Source of the DNA: Paracoccus sp. MKU1
GTDB lineage: Bacteria; Pseudomonadota; Alphaproteobacteria; Rhodobacterales; Rhodobacteraceae
NCBI RefSeq assembly: GCF_001447385.1
Contig: NZ_LLWQ01000221.1
Span: 1-64,000, forward strand
Length of the DNA stretch: 64,000 nucleotides
Direction of reading: 5' to 3'
Part shown: one piece after another, positions 8,215 to 16,352 of the stretch
Position numbering within the stretch: the stretch's first letter is position 1
Layout of the letters: the number at the start of each line of letters is the position of its first letter
Notes under the pieces: model-generated
Told to the model about the DNA's origin: nothing
Seen by the model: the letters and a program-made list of their open reading frames with translations, nothing else
Database searches by the model: none
Made by a program: the position numbers and the translations under genes

Positions 8215-8616
8215 ATGCGCGCGATCCGGATCTTCTTCTTCGTCATTCTGGCCATCGTGCTGATGCTGCTGGCGGCGGCGAATCGCGAGCTTGTCACCGT
8301 CAGCCTGATGCCCGAGGCGCTGGCGCAATTCACCGGCGGCCGCTGGTCGCTGACCATGCCGGCCTTCGTGGCGTTGTTCCTGGCCATGGTCTTCGGCGTG
8401 CTGGTCGGGCTGGTCTGGGAATGGCTGCGCGAGGCGCATCTGCGCGCCGAATCCAGCCGCCGGGCGCAGGATTTGGCGCAGTTGCAGCGCGAGGTCGGCG
8501 ACCTGCGCCGCACCCATGCCGCGCCGCGCGACGATGTGTTGGCCATCTTGGACGAATCGGCGCGCCAGCCGGCCGCGCCGACCGGCTCTGGCACGACCCT
8601 GCCGGCTTCGCGCTGA
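8215..8616 (+). CDS. LapA-family (DUF1049) inner-membrane protein
   Basis: A 133-residue membrane protein with a first hydrophobic segment at about residues 5-24 (IFFFVILAIVLMLLAAA), the conserved NRELVTVSLMP turn, and a second segment at about 48-70 (MPAFVALFLAMVFGVLVGLVW). A charged helix follows (REAHLRAESSRRAQDLAQLQ), then a Pro/Ala-rich tail. This is the layout of LapA-domain proteins; the E. coli relative LapA acts with LapB in lipopolysaccharide quality control, but no LapB is in view. TAAGG lies immediately before the ATG. Confidence 0.85.
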   Translation: MRAIRIFFFVILAIVLMLLAAANRELVTVSLMPEALAQFTGGRWSLTMPAFVALFLAMVFGVLVGLVWEWLREAHLRAESSRRAQDLAQLQREVGDLRRTHAAPRDDVLAILDESARQPAAPTGSGTTLPASR

Positions 8617-8620
8617 TCCG

Positions 8621-9268
8621 ATGGCCATTTCCGTCAAGATCTGCGGCCTGACCGAGGCCGCCGGCCTCGCGGCGGCGGTCGAAGCCGGCGCGCGCTATGT
8701 CGGCTTCGTCTTCTTTCCGAAATCCCCGCGCCATGTAACGCTCGAGGCGGCAGCGGAGCTTGCCGCGCAAGTGCCGTTGGGCGTGGCCAAGGTCGGGCTG
8801 TTCGTGGATCCTGATGACGCGGCGCTGGACGCGGTCCTCTCCCGCGTGCCGCTGGACCTGATCCAGTTGCACGGCACCGAGACTCCCGCTCGCGTGGCCG
8901 AGGTCAAGACGCGCACCGGCCTGCCGGTGATGAAGGCGGTGGGCGTGGCCGATCCGCAGGATCTGCATGCGCTCTGGGATTACGGCCTCGTGGCCGACAT
9001 GCTGCTGATCGATGCCAAGCCGCCCAAGGATGCGGTGCTGCCGGGCGGCAACGGCCTCGCATTCGACTGGCGGCTGCTGGCCGGGCGGCAGATTCTCAAG
9101 CCCTGGCTTCTGGCCGGTGGCCTGACGCCCGAGAACGTGCATGAGGCGATCCGCCTGACCCGCCCGCCGGGCGTCGATGTCTCCTCGGGCGTCGAAAGCG
9201 CGCCCGGCATGAAGGACCCCGAACGCATCCGCCGCTTCATTGCCCGCGCTACGGCGCCGGTCCTGTGA
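8621..9268 (+). CDS. trpF: Phosphoribosylanthranilate isomerase
   Basis: Catalyses the Amadori rearrangement of phosphoribosylanthranilate in tryptophan synthesis. The 215-residue TIM barrel has KICGLT (6-11, with the catalytic Cys), YVGFVFFPKSPR, DLIQLHGTE and the C-terminal phosphate-binding stretch GVDVSSGVES. ATG at 8621 lies 4 bases after the lapA-like stop. Its own stop overlaps the GTG of the next gene, and trpB follows one gene later. Confidence 0.96.
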   Translation: MAISVKICGLTEAAGLAAAVEAGARYVGFVFFPKSPRHVTLEAAAELAAQVPLGVAKVGLFVDPDDAALDAVLSRVPLDLIQLHGTETPARVAEVKTRTGLPVMKAVGVADPQDLHALWDYGLVADMLLIDAKPPKDAVLPGGNGLAFDWRLLAGRQILKPWLLAGGLTPENVHEAIRLTRPPGVDVSSGVESAPGMKDPERIRRFIARATAPVL

Positions 9269-9717
9269 CTGCTGCCGTCACGTTCCGCGAGGCCCTGCGC
9301 GACGAGGTTCCCGCCGTGCTTGCGCTCTTGCGCGACGACATGCTGGGCCGCGCGCGCGAAGCCGACGGTCTCGCCCCCTATCTCGCGGCCTGGGAGGCCA
9401 TGCAGGCCGAGGCCGCGAACCATCTGGTCGTCGGCCTGATGAACGGGCAGGTGATCGCCTGCTACCAGATCACCTTCATCTCCGGCCTGTCGCTCTCTGC
9501 TGCCCACCGCGCCCAGATCGAGGGCCTGCGCGTTCGCCCCGACCTGCGCGGCCAGGGCATCGGCGCGGCCCTGATCGGCGACGCCGAAGCCCGCGCCCGC
9601 GCCGCCGGCTGCACGCTCTTGCAGTTCACCACCAACCGCAGCCGCGCCGACGCGCATCGCTTCTACGACAGGCTCGGCTTTACCCCTTCCCATATCGGAT
9701 ATAAGAAAACCCTCTGA
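9265..9717 (+). CDS. GNAT-family N-acetyltransferase
   Basis: A 150-residue protein with the GNAT acetyl-CoA loop (VRPDLRGQGIGAALI, about residues 92-106) and the usual end (NRSRADAHRFYDRLGFTPSH). Substrate unknown. It starts at GTG 9265 in a GTGA overlap with trpF, so it is translated with the tryptophan genes, although nothing in the sequence ties it to tryptophan. It separates trpF from trpB, which are often adjacent. Confidence 0.9.
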   Translation: MTAAVTFREALRDEVPAVLALLRDDMLGRAREADGLAPYLAAWEAMQAEAANHLVVGLMNGQVIACYQITFISGLSLSAAHRAQIEGLRVRPDLRGQGIGAALIGDAEARARAAGCTLLQFTTNRSRADAHRFYDRLGFTPSHIGYKKTL

Positions 9718-9750
9718 CGGGGCTTCTCTGTTGCCCAAATACCCATTCCG
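9718..9750 (-). repeat. Dispersed intergenic repeat, copy i (short form)
   Basis: On the minus strand reads GGGTATTTGGGCAACAGAGA then AGCC, very close to the copy after polA (53.97 kb). It lies in the 52-base gap between the GNAT gene and trpB, opposite to transcription. Confidence 0.65.
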
Positions 9751-9769
9751 ACCGCGCGCGAGGAGAGCC

Positions 9770-11002
9770 ATGGCCGAAGACCTCATCAACAGCTTCATGA
9801 CCGGCCCGGACGAGCAGGGCCGCTTCGGCATCTTCGGCGGCCGCTTCGTCAGCGAGACTCTGATGCCGCTGATCCTCGACCTCGAGGCGGAATACGAGCG
9901 CGCCAAGGACGATCCGAACTTCTGGGCCGAGATGGACGATCTGTGGAAGCATTATGTCGGCCGCCCCAGCCCGCTCTATTTCGCCCCGCGCCTGACCGAG
10001 GAACTGGGCGGCGCCAAGATCTACCTGAAACGCGAAGAGCTGAACCATACCGGCAGCCACAAGATCAACAACGTCCTGGGCCAGATCCTCTTGGCGCGCC
10101 GCATGGGCAAGACCCGGATCATCGCCGAGACCGGCGCCGGCCAGCATGGCGTGGCGACCGCGACGGTCTGCGCCCGCTTCGGGCTGAAATGCATCGTCTA
10201 CATGGGTGCGCATGACGTCGAGCGCCAGGCGCCGAACGTGTTCCGCATGCGCCTGCTGGGCGCCGAGGTGGTGCCGGTCACCTCGGGACGCGGCACGCTC
10301 AAGGACGCGATGAACGATGCGCTGCGCGATTGGGTGACCAATGTGCGCGACACCTTCTATTGCATCGGCACCGTCGCCGGCCCGCATCCCTATCCGGCCA
10401 TGGTGCGCGATTTCCAATGCATCATCGGCCGCGAGACCCGCCGGCAACTGGCCGAGCAGGAGGGCGAGGGGCGCCTGCCCGACAGCGTGGTCGCCGCGAT
10501 CGGCGGCGGCTCGAACGCCATGGGGCTGTTTCACCCCTTCCTGGACGAGCCCTCGGTGCGCATCATCGGCGTCGAGGCCGGCGGCAAGGGCGTCGATGAG
10601 CGCATGCAGCATTGCGCCAGCCTGACCGGCGGCCGGCCCGGCGTGCTGCACGGCAACCGCACCTATCTGCTCCAGGACGACGAGGGCCAGATCCTCGAAG
10701 GCCATTCGATCAGCGCCGGTCTCGACTATCCCGGCATCGGCCCTGAACATGCCTGGCTCAAGGAGCAGGGCCGCGCCGAATATGTCAGCGTGACCGATGA
10801 CGAGGCGCTGGCGGCCTTCCAGACCCTCTGCCGGCTGGAAGGCATCATCCCGGCGCTGGAGCCCAGCCATGCGCTGGCCCATGTCGTCAAGATCGCGCCC
10901 GAATTGCCCAAGGATCACATCATGGTGGTGAACCTGTCGGGCCGGGGCGACAAGGACATCTTCACCGTCGCCAAGCATCTGGGCGTCGATATCCGCACCT
11001 GA
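9770..11002 (+). CDS. trpB: Tryptophan synthase beta subunit
   Basis: Makes L-tryptophan from indole and serine with pyridoxal phosphate, in complex with TrpA (not in the window). The 410-residue protein carries the PLP lysine in NHTGSHKINN (Lys98), GAGQHG (about 121-126) and the phosphate loop GGGSNAMG (about 244-251). ATG 9770 is chosen over one 13 codons upstream because GAGGAGA precedes it and MAEDLINSF matches the usual short N-terminus; the upstream codons lie in an intergenic repeat. Confidence 0.98.
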   Translation: MAEDLINSFMTGPDEQGRFGIFGGRFVSETLMPLILDLEAEYERAKDDPNFWAEMDDLWKHYVGRPSPLYFAPRLTEELGGAKIYLKREELNHTGSHKINNVLGQILLARRMGKTRIIAETGAGQHGVATATVCARFGLKCIVYMGAHDVERQAPNVFRMRLLGAEVVPVTSGRGTLKDAMNDALRDWVTNVRDTFYCIGTVAGPHPYPAMVRDFQCIIGRETRRQLAEQEGEGRLPDSVVAAIGGGSNAMGLFHPFLDEPSVRIIGVEAGGKGVDERMQHCASLTGGRPGVLHGNRTYLLQDDEGQILEGHSISAGLDYPGIGPEHAWLKEQGRAEYVSVTDDEALAAFQTLCRLEGIIPALEPSHALAHVVKIAPELPKDHIMVVNLSGRGDKDIFTVAKHLGVDIRT

Positions 11003-11033
11003 CCGGCCTCGCGGGTCCTGGCTCTGGCGCGCG

Positions 11034-11651
11034 CTATCGCGCGCCGCGCGCCTCGGCCACCAGTTCGGCCAGGTCCTCCTTGCGCAGATAGCCGAACACC
11101 GCCCGGTCGCCAGCGATAAAGCTGGGCGTGCCGACCAGCCCGATCTCGTCGGCCAGCGCCAGCGAGCGTTCGATCCGCCGGGTGATCTCGGGCGCCTGCA
11201 TGTCGCGCTGCAACCGTTCTACATCCAGCCCGACCTCGCGCGCGACGCGCAGCACCGAGGCCTTCTCGGCCTTGCCGCGCATCGCCATCAGGGCCCGGTG
11301 AAACTCGGGATACTTGCCCTGCGCCTGCGCGGCCAGCGCCGCCTCGGCGGCAAAGCGCGAGCCCTCGCCGAAGATCGGGATCTCATGCACCACCAGCCGC
11401 ACGTCCGGATCCGCTTGCAGCAGCGCCGCCACCTCCGGCGCGCTCTTGCGGCAAAAGCCGCAATTGTAATCCGAGAACTCGACCAGCACCGTATCGCCCC
11501 CCTCATTGCCCATCACCGGCAGGCCGGGGCCGTTGAACACCGCTTCCTTGATTGCCGCGACCTCGGGCCCGCCGTGATCCTGCGCCCGAACCGGCGCCAA
11601 GGGCAGGGCGCACAGCAGCGCCAGGGCAATTGCGGCAAGGGGACGGGGCAT
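11034..11651 (-). CDS. Periplasmic DsbA-family thiol-disulfide oxidoreductase
   Basis: The 205-residue precursor has a signal peptide (about 23 residues, hydrophobic ALALLCALPLAP, cleavage likely at VRA-Q), then a thioredoxin/DsbA-like fold. The active site CGFC is at residues 64-67 and the cis-proline at VGTPSF (Pro176). The layout is that of BdbD/ScsC-like proteins that introduce or isomerise disulfides. It could support c-type cytochrome or other envelope proteins, but no partner is adjacent. It converges with trpB (31-base gap) and diverges from alkB. Confidence 0.92.
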   Translation of the reverse strand: MPRPLAAIALALLCALPLAPVRAQDHGGPEVAAIKEAVFNGPGLPVMGNEGGDTVLVEFSDYNCGFCRKSAPEVAALLQADPDVRLVVHEIPIFGEGSRFAAEAALAAQAQGKYPEFHRALMAMRGKAEKASVLRVAREVGLDVERLQRDMQAPEITRRIERSLALADEIGLVGTPSFIAGDRAVFGYLRKEDLAELVAEARGAR

Positions 11652-11742
11652 GGCATGAGTCCTTTCCTGTGGCCCTTCTTGAAAGCCATCGCCAAGGGCG
11701 CGGGTCAAGGGCCGCGGCATGACAATCCCGTGGGAGGGCAGC

Positions 11743-12375
11743 ATGGAGCCAGACCTGTTCGGAACCCGCCGCGACGAGCCCATCGGCCCCGGCGCGATGA
11801 TCCTGCGCGGCTTCGCGCTCGACCCCGCCATCCTCGATGAGGTTGCGCGCATCGCCGGCATCTCGCCTTTCCGCCACATGCAGACGCCGGGCGGGCGCCG
11901 GATCGGCGTCGAGATGACGAATTGCGGCGCGCTCGGCTGGGTCAGCGACCGGCGCGGCTATCGCTACGAGCCGCGCGACCCTCTGACCGGCCAGCCCTGG
12001 CCCGACATGCCGCCGCGCTTCCAGGAGCTGGCGACCGAGGCCGCCGCGCGGGCGGGCTTCCCCGGCTTCCAACCGGATGCCTGCCTGGTCAACCGCTATC
12101 AGCCGGGGGCGAAGATGGGCCTGCACCAGGACCGGGACGAGGCCGACATGGCCGCGCCCATCGTCTCGGTCTCGCTGGGCCTGCCGGCCACCTTCCAGTT
12201 CGGCGGCCCGGACCGCCGCGACCCGGTGACGAAACACTTGCTGACCCACGGAGACGTGGTGGTCTGGGGCGGTCCGGCGCGGCTGGCCTGGCACGGCATC
12301 CTGACGCTGAAGCCGGGCGAGCATCCGCTGACCGGCGCCGCCCGCATCAACCTGACCTTCCGCCGCGCCCGCTGA
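11743..12375 (+). CDS. alkB: AlkB-type 2-oxoglutarate/Fe(II) DNA dealkylase
   Basis: Oxidatively removes methyl groups from 1-methyladenine and 3-methylcytosine. The 210-residue protein is collinear with E. coli AlkB: iron ligands His128 and Asp130 (LHQDRDE) and His184 (AWHGI), and 2-oxoglutarate arginines Arg201 and Arg207 (RINLTFR). The substrate loop NRYQPGAKMG is intact. ATG 11743 has GGGAGG 6 bases upstream and is preferred over 11719. No ada or adaptive-response gene is nearby. Confidence 0.96.
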   Translation: MEPDLFGTRRDEPIGPGAMILRGFALDPAILDEVARIAGISPFRHMQTPGGRRIGVEMTNCGALGWVSDRRGYRYEPRDPLTGQPWPDMPPRFQELATEAAARAGFPGFQPDACLVNRYQPGAKMGLHQDRDEADMAAPIVSVSLGLPATFQFGGPDRRDPVTKHLLTHGDVVVWGGPARLAWHGILTLKPGEHPLTGAARINLTFRRAR

Positions 12376-12380
12376 CCGGC

Positions 12381-12438
12381 CTTCTCCGTTTTCCAAATAC
12401 CCCGGGGGGAGCCGCGCAGCGGCGGGGGGCAGAGCCCC
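12381..12438 (-). repeat. Dispersed intergenic repeat, copy a
   Basis: On the minus strand it begins right after the allE stop: GGGGGCTCTGCCCCC hairpin, a GC arm, then CCGGGGTATTTGG. It fills the space between the converging alkB and allE genes and may act as their shared terminator. Confidence 0.75.
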
Positions 12439-12439
12439 C

Positions 12440-13288
12440 TTACTTCCAGATCGGCGCGTGCCGGTTCACGTCCTTGTAGAGCAGATAGCGGAAATTCCCC
12501 GGCCCGCCGGCATAGCAGCATTGCGGGCAGAAGGCGCGCAGCCACATGAAATCGCCGGGGCCGACCTCGACCCAGTCGCGGTTCAGCCGATAGACCGCCT
12601 TGCCCTCGATCACGAACAGCCCGTGCTCCATCACATGCGTCTCGGCGAAGGGGATCGAGCCGCCCGGCTTGAAGGTCACGATGGTGATATGCATGTCATG
12701 GCGCATATCGGCCGGGTCCATGAAGCGGGTGGTGGCCCAGCTGTCATTGGTGTCGGGCATCGGGATCGGCGCGATGTCGCGTTCGTTGGCGATGATCACG
12801 TCGGGCTTGTCGAGCCCCTCGACCGCCTGCCAGCGCTTGCGCCACCAATGGAAGCGCGAAAGCTGGTCGCCCGCGCGCACCGTCCATTCGGTGCCGGCAG
12901 GGATATAGGCGAAGCCGCCCGGGGTCAGCTCATGCACCTGGCCCGCGATGGTCAGGGTGACGGCACCGTCGGTGACGAAGATCGCCGATTGCACGCCCGC
13001 GTCCTCTTCCGGCCGGTCCGAGCCGCCCTGCGGTTGCAGCTCGACGATATACTGGCTGAAGGTCTCGGCGAAGCCCGAGAGCGGCCGGGCGATCATCCAC
13101 AGCCGCATGCCGGTCCAGCCCGGCAGGAAGCTGGTCACGATGTCGCGCATCGTGCTGGCGGGGATGACGGCATAGGCCTCGGTGAAGATGGCGGTGTCGG
13201 TGGTCAGGTCGGTCTGGGGCGGCAGACCGGCGAAGGGTCCGGCATATGTCGGTGCGGCCATGGTCGCGCCTTTCGGGATATGGTTCAT
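12440..13288 (-). CDS. allE: (S)-ureidoglycine aminohydrolase (bicupin)
   Basis: Releases ammonia from (S)-ureidoglycine to give (S)-ureidoglycolate in ureide breakdown. The 282-residue protein is a double cupin; the second cupin holds the probable metal site (HVMEHGLFVIEGKAVYRLN, about 221-239), and WLRAFCPQCCYAGG near the C-terminus is typical of the family. It follows the PuuE-UraD fusion on the same strand with a 9-base gap, so the two form an operon for allantoin use. Allantoate amidohydrolase and urate oxidase genes are not in the window. Confidence 0.93.
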   Translation of the reverse strand: MNHIPKGATMAAPTYAGPFAGLPPQTDLTTDTAIFTEAYAVIPASTMRDIVTSFLPGWTGMRLWMIARPLSGFAETFSQYIVELQPQGGSDRPEEDAGVQSAIFVTDGAVTLTIAGQVHELTPGGFAYIPAGTEWTVRAGDQLSRFHWWRKRWQAVEGLDKPDVIIANERDIAPIPMPDTNDSWATTRFMDPADMRHDMHITIVTFKPGGSIPFAETHVMEHGLFVIEGKAVYRLNRDWVEVGPGDFMWLRAFCPQCCYAGGPGNFRYLLYKDVNRHAPIWK

Positions 13289-13297
13289 CGGGGAATC

Positions 13298-14704
13298 CTA
13301 TTTCAGCGCGTCATGCAGCCGCAACTCGGCGATGCGCATGACCTGGCGCTCGGCCTCGGCACGCTCGGTCGCGGTGTCATTGCCGATGCGCGCCTTCATC
13401 GCCGCCATGATGCCGGGCTTGTCGTGGTCGCGGACCGCGATGATGAAGGGGAAGCCGTGCTTGGCGACATAATCAGTGTTCAGCGCCTGGAAGGACTCGC
13501 GCTCGGTATCGGTCAGCGCGTCGAGCCCGGCCGAGGCCTGTTCCGAAGTGCTTTCCGCCGTCAGCCGCTTGGCCTGCGCCAGCTTGCCGGCCAGGTCCGG
13601 GTGCGCGACCAGCACGCCCAGCCGCTCCTCATCGGAGGCGCCGCGGAAGACCTGCGCCATGCGCGCGGCCAGGCCGGCGGGCGTGTCGTGGATGGCGCCC
13701 ATCTCGCCGTCCCAGACCCGTTCGGCGATGAAGGGGGAATGCTCGTAGATGCCGCCGAATTTCTGCACGAATTCCTCGCGCGCCATCTCGGACGGGCGCT
13801 GCTTCGGCTGGTAGGGATGCGTCCTGGCCCAGTGCCGGGCGATGTCGAGCCGGGTGGCGAACCAGACGCCCTCATGTTTGCGGGCGTGTTCGATGAATTT
13901 CTGCACCGCGATGGCGCGGCCCGGACGGCCGGCCAGGCGGCAATGCAGCCCGATGGACATCATCTTGGGCGCGCCGGCCTGCCCTTCGGCATAGAGCACG
14001 TCGAAGCTGTCGCGCAGGTAGTCGAAGAACTCGACCCCGGTGCCGAAGCCCTGGCCCGAGGAGAAGCGCATGTCGTTGGCGTCCATCGTATAGGGCACCA
14101 TGAGCTGCGGCTTGCCGTTGTGGACGTGCCAATAGGGCAGGTCGTCGGCGATGGTGTCGGCCAGGTATTCGAAGCCGCCTTCCTCGCAGCCCAGCTCGAC
14201 CGTGTTCATCGAGGTGCGGCCCTGGTAGAAGCCGCGCGGCCGTTCGCCGGTGACGCGGGTGTGCAGCTCGATGGCCCTGGCGATATGCTCGGCCTCGACC
14301 TCGCGCGGGATGTCCCTGTAGTCGATCCATTTCAGGCCGTGGGTGGCGATCTCCCAGCCAGCGGCCTGCATGGCCGCCACCTGCTCGGGTGCACGCTCGA
14401 GCGCGGTGGCAACGCCGTAGATGGTCACCGGCACGTCCTTGAGCAGGCGGTGGAGACGCCAGAAACCCGCCCGCGCGCCGTAGTCATAGATCGATTCCAT
14501 GTTCCAGTGGCGCTTGCCGGGCCAGGGCTGGCAGCCGATGATCTCGGACAGGAAGGCTTCCGAGGCGGCGTCGCCGTGCTCGATGCTGTTTTCGCCGCCT
14601 TCCTCGTAATTGATGACGATCTGCACCGCGATCCGGGCATTGCCGGGCCATTTGGGATCGGGCGTGTGCTCGCCATAACCGATCATGTCGCGGCTGTATC
14701 GCAT
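13298..14704 (-). CDS. Fusion of PuuE-type allantoinase and OHCU decarboxylase (UraD)
   Basis: The 468-residue protein has two domains. Residues 1 to about 305 are a polysaccharide-deacetylase-like PuuE allantoinase (VNYEEGGENSIEHG-type segment at about 31-44; THGLKWIDYRDI). From about 310 to the end is a UraD 2-oxo-4-hydroxy-4-carboxy-5-ureidoimidazoline decarboxylase domain (FVQKFGGIYEHSPFIAERVW, then HPDLAGKLA with the catalytic His at about 363, then GFPFIIAVR). One chain thus joins the last step of urate-to-allantoin with ring opening of allantoin. It is the first gene of an operon with allE and divergent from the purine permease. Confidence 0.93.
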   Translation of the reverse strand: MRYSRDMIGYGEHTPDPKWPGNARIAVQIVINYEEGGENSIEHGDAASEAFLSEIIGCQPWPGKRHWNMESIYDYGARAGFWRLHRLLKDVPVTIYGVATALERAPEQVAAMQAAGWEIATHGLKWIDYRDIPREVEAEHIARAIELHTRVTGERPRGFYQGRTSMNTVELGCEEGGFEYLADTIADDLPYWHVHNGKPQLMVPYTMDANDMRFSSGQGFGTGVEFFDYLRDSFDVLYAEGQAGAPKMMSIGLHCRLAGRPGRAIAVQKFIEHARKHEGVWFATRLDIARHWARTHPYQPKQRPSEMAREEFVQKFGGIYEHSPFIAERVWDGEMGAIHDTPAGLAARMAQVFRGASDEERLGVLVAHPDLAGKLAQAKRLTAESTSEQASAGLDALTDTERESFQALNTDYVAKHGFPFIIAVRDHDKPGIMAAMKARIGNDTATERAEAERQVMRIAELRLHDALK

Positions 14705-14780
14705 CGCTTGCTTCCTTTCCTGATTTCTGGCTGACTAGCACTCATCACCCTGCCAGCCTTTCAGGCAACCCGCGAATTAC

Positions 14781-14821
14781 TATAAACAGAACCAAGTTTT
14801 TCTTGAAAATCGCTGTTTATA
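14781..14821. promoter_or_regulatory. Perfect inverted repeat in the allantoin/permease divergent promoter
   Basis: TATAAACAG at 14781-14789 and its exact complement CTGTTTATA at 14813-14821, separated by 23 AT-rich bases. It lies 77 bases from the puuE-uraD start and about 100 bases before the permease start. This is a plausible two-site operator for a regulator of purine use; no such regulator is adjacent. Confidence 0.5.
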
Positions 14822-14911
14822 AATATCTCATTGAAACTCTGTCGCTAGACCTTGCATTCTCGTTGAAGATGCCCGGGCATAATCTGGCCAGCACGGCGGG
14901 CAAGCCGCCAA

Positions 14912-15037
14912 GTGGGAGGAACCATGCCAGACAAGCAATCCGGCCTGACGGCCAGCGGCGCCAGCATCAGTCCAGGGGAAGGAACCGTGCTAGACAAGCA
15001 GTTCGGCCTGACGGCCCATGGCACCAGCGTAAGGACA
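14912..15037 (+). repeat. 63-base imperfect tandem duplication of ribosome site and start codon
   Basis: Unit 1 (14912-14974) and unit 2 (14975-15037) share GGA[A]GGAACC-start-C-x-GACAAGCA and CGGCCTGACGGCC. The unit is 21 codons, so the frame is kept and two translation starts are possible. Confidence 0.85.
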
Positions 15038-16288
15038 GAGGTGATCGCGGGGATCACCACCTTCCTGACGATGGCCTATATCATCTTCGTGAACCCCGAG
15101 ATCCTGTCCTCGACCGGCATGGATCGCAACGCGGTCTTCGTCGCGACCTGCCTGGCCGCAGCGCTGGGATCGGCGATCATGGCGCTGTGGGCCAACTGGC
15201 CCATCGGCATGGCACCGGGCATGGGGCTGAACGCCTTCTTCGCCTTCACCGTGGTCGGCGCGCTGGGGTTCACCTGGCAGCAGGCGCTGGGGGCGGTGTT
15301 CATCTCCGGCCTGATATTCCTGTTCCTGTCGGTGACCGGCATCCGGCGCTGGCTGATCGCCGGCATCCCCACCTCCATGCGCAGCGCCATCGCCGCCGGC
15401 ATCGGCATGTTCCTGGGGCTGATCGCGCTGAAGAATTCGGGCATCGTGGTGGACAATCCGGCGACGCTGGTGGGGCTGGGCGACCTGACCCAGACCGGCA
15501 CGCTGCTGGCCATTGTCGGCTTCTTCATCATCGCGGCGCTGGACGCGCTGAAAGTGCGCGGCTCGATCCTGATCGGCATCCTGGTGATTACGGTGGTGTC
15601 CATCGCCATCGGCGCCAGCCCCTTCGGCGGGGTGATCTCGATGCCGCCCTCGATCGCGCCGACCTTCCTGCAACTCGACGTGGCGGGGGCGCTGACGGTG
15701 GGCATCTTCCACGTCATCCTGGTCATGGTGCTGGTCGAGGTCTTCGACGCCACCGGCACGCTGATCGGCGTGGCCAAGCGCGCCGGGCTGCTGACCGAGG
15801 GGCCGACCCATACCAACAAGAATCTCGGCCGGGCGCTGATGGCGGATTCGACGGCGATCCTGGCCGGCTCGATGCTGGGCACCAGCTCGACCACGGCCTA
15901 TGTGGAAAGCGCCTCGGGCGTTCAGGCGGGCGGGCGCACCGGGCTGACCGCGCTGGTCGTCGCGGGGCTGTTCCTGCTGGCCGTGTTCTTCGCGCCGCTG
16001 GCGGGCTCGGTCCCGGCCTATGCCACGGCGCCGGCGCTGCTTTACGTCGCCTGCCTGATGGTGCGCGAATTCGAGGAAATCCAGTGGAGCGACGTGACCG
16101 AAAGCGCGCCGGCGGTGCTGACGGCGTTGATGATGCCCTTCACTTATTCGATCGCCAACGGCCTGGCCTTCGGCTTTGTCAGCTACGCTGCGATCAAGCT
16201 GGCGACCGGCCGCGCGCGCGAGGTGCATGCCGCGACCTGGGTGGTGGCGGCGCTGTTCGTGATCCGCTTTGCCTTCTTCATGGAGTGA
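14924..16288 (+). CDS. NCS2/AzgA-type purine permease
   Basis: A 454-residue inner-membrane transporter with about 12-14 hydrophobic segments. It has the AzgA-subfamily opening (FGLTAHGTSVRTEVIAGITT), MAPGMGLNAFFAFT in an early segment, and TSSTTAYVESASGVQAGGRT in a late re-entrant segment. It likely imports hypoxanthine, guanine, adenine or a related base, fitting the divergent allantoin genes. The N-terminus is odd: the first 21 codons repeat the next 21, each copy preceded by a good ribosome site (GGAGGA before ATG 14924, GGAAGGA before GTG 14987). Start at 14987 would give 433 residues and the usual family N-terminus. Confidence 0.9.
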   Translation: MPDKQSGLTASGASISPGEGTVLDKQFGLTAHGTSVRTEVIAGITTFLTMAYIIFVNPEILSSTGMDRNAVFVATCLAAALGSAIMALWANWPIGMAPGMGLNAFFAFTVVGALGFTWQQALGAVFISGLIFLFLSVTGIRRWLIAGIPTSMRSAIAAGIGMFLGLIALKNSGIVVDNPATLVGLGDLTQTGTLLAIVGFFIIAALDALKVRGSILIGILVITVVSIAIGASPFGGVISMPPSIAPTFLQLDVAGALTVGIFHVILVMVLVEVFDATGTLIGVAKRAGLLTEGPTHTNKNLGRALMADSTAILAGSMLGTSSTTAYVESASGVQAGGRTGLTALVVAGLFLLAVFFAPLAGSVPAYATAPALLYVACLMVREFEEIQWSDVTESAPAVLTALMMPFTYSIANGLAFGFVSYAAIKLATGRAREVHAATWVVAALFVIRFAFFME

Positions 16289-16300
16289 GCCTCGGTAACC

Positions 16301-16352
16301 GGGGGGCTGTCTGCCCCCCGGACCCCCCGAGGATATTTGGGCACGAAAGAAT
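16301..16352 (+). repeat. Dispersed intergenic repeat, copy b
   Basis: Starts 12 bases after the permease stop with a GGGGGGC/GCCCCCC hairpin, then GAGGATATTTGGGCACGAAA GAA. Same orientation as the gene it follows. Confidence 0.8.

Noticed and set aside
11026..11045. GGCGCGCG-CTAT-CGCGCGCC hairpin after trpB as a terminator
   Set aside because: No T-run on either side, and most of it codes for the last residues of the DsbA-like protein; the dyad may be a by-product of Arg/Ala codons.
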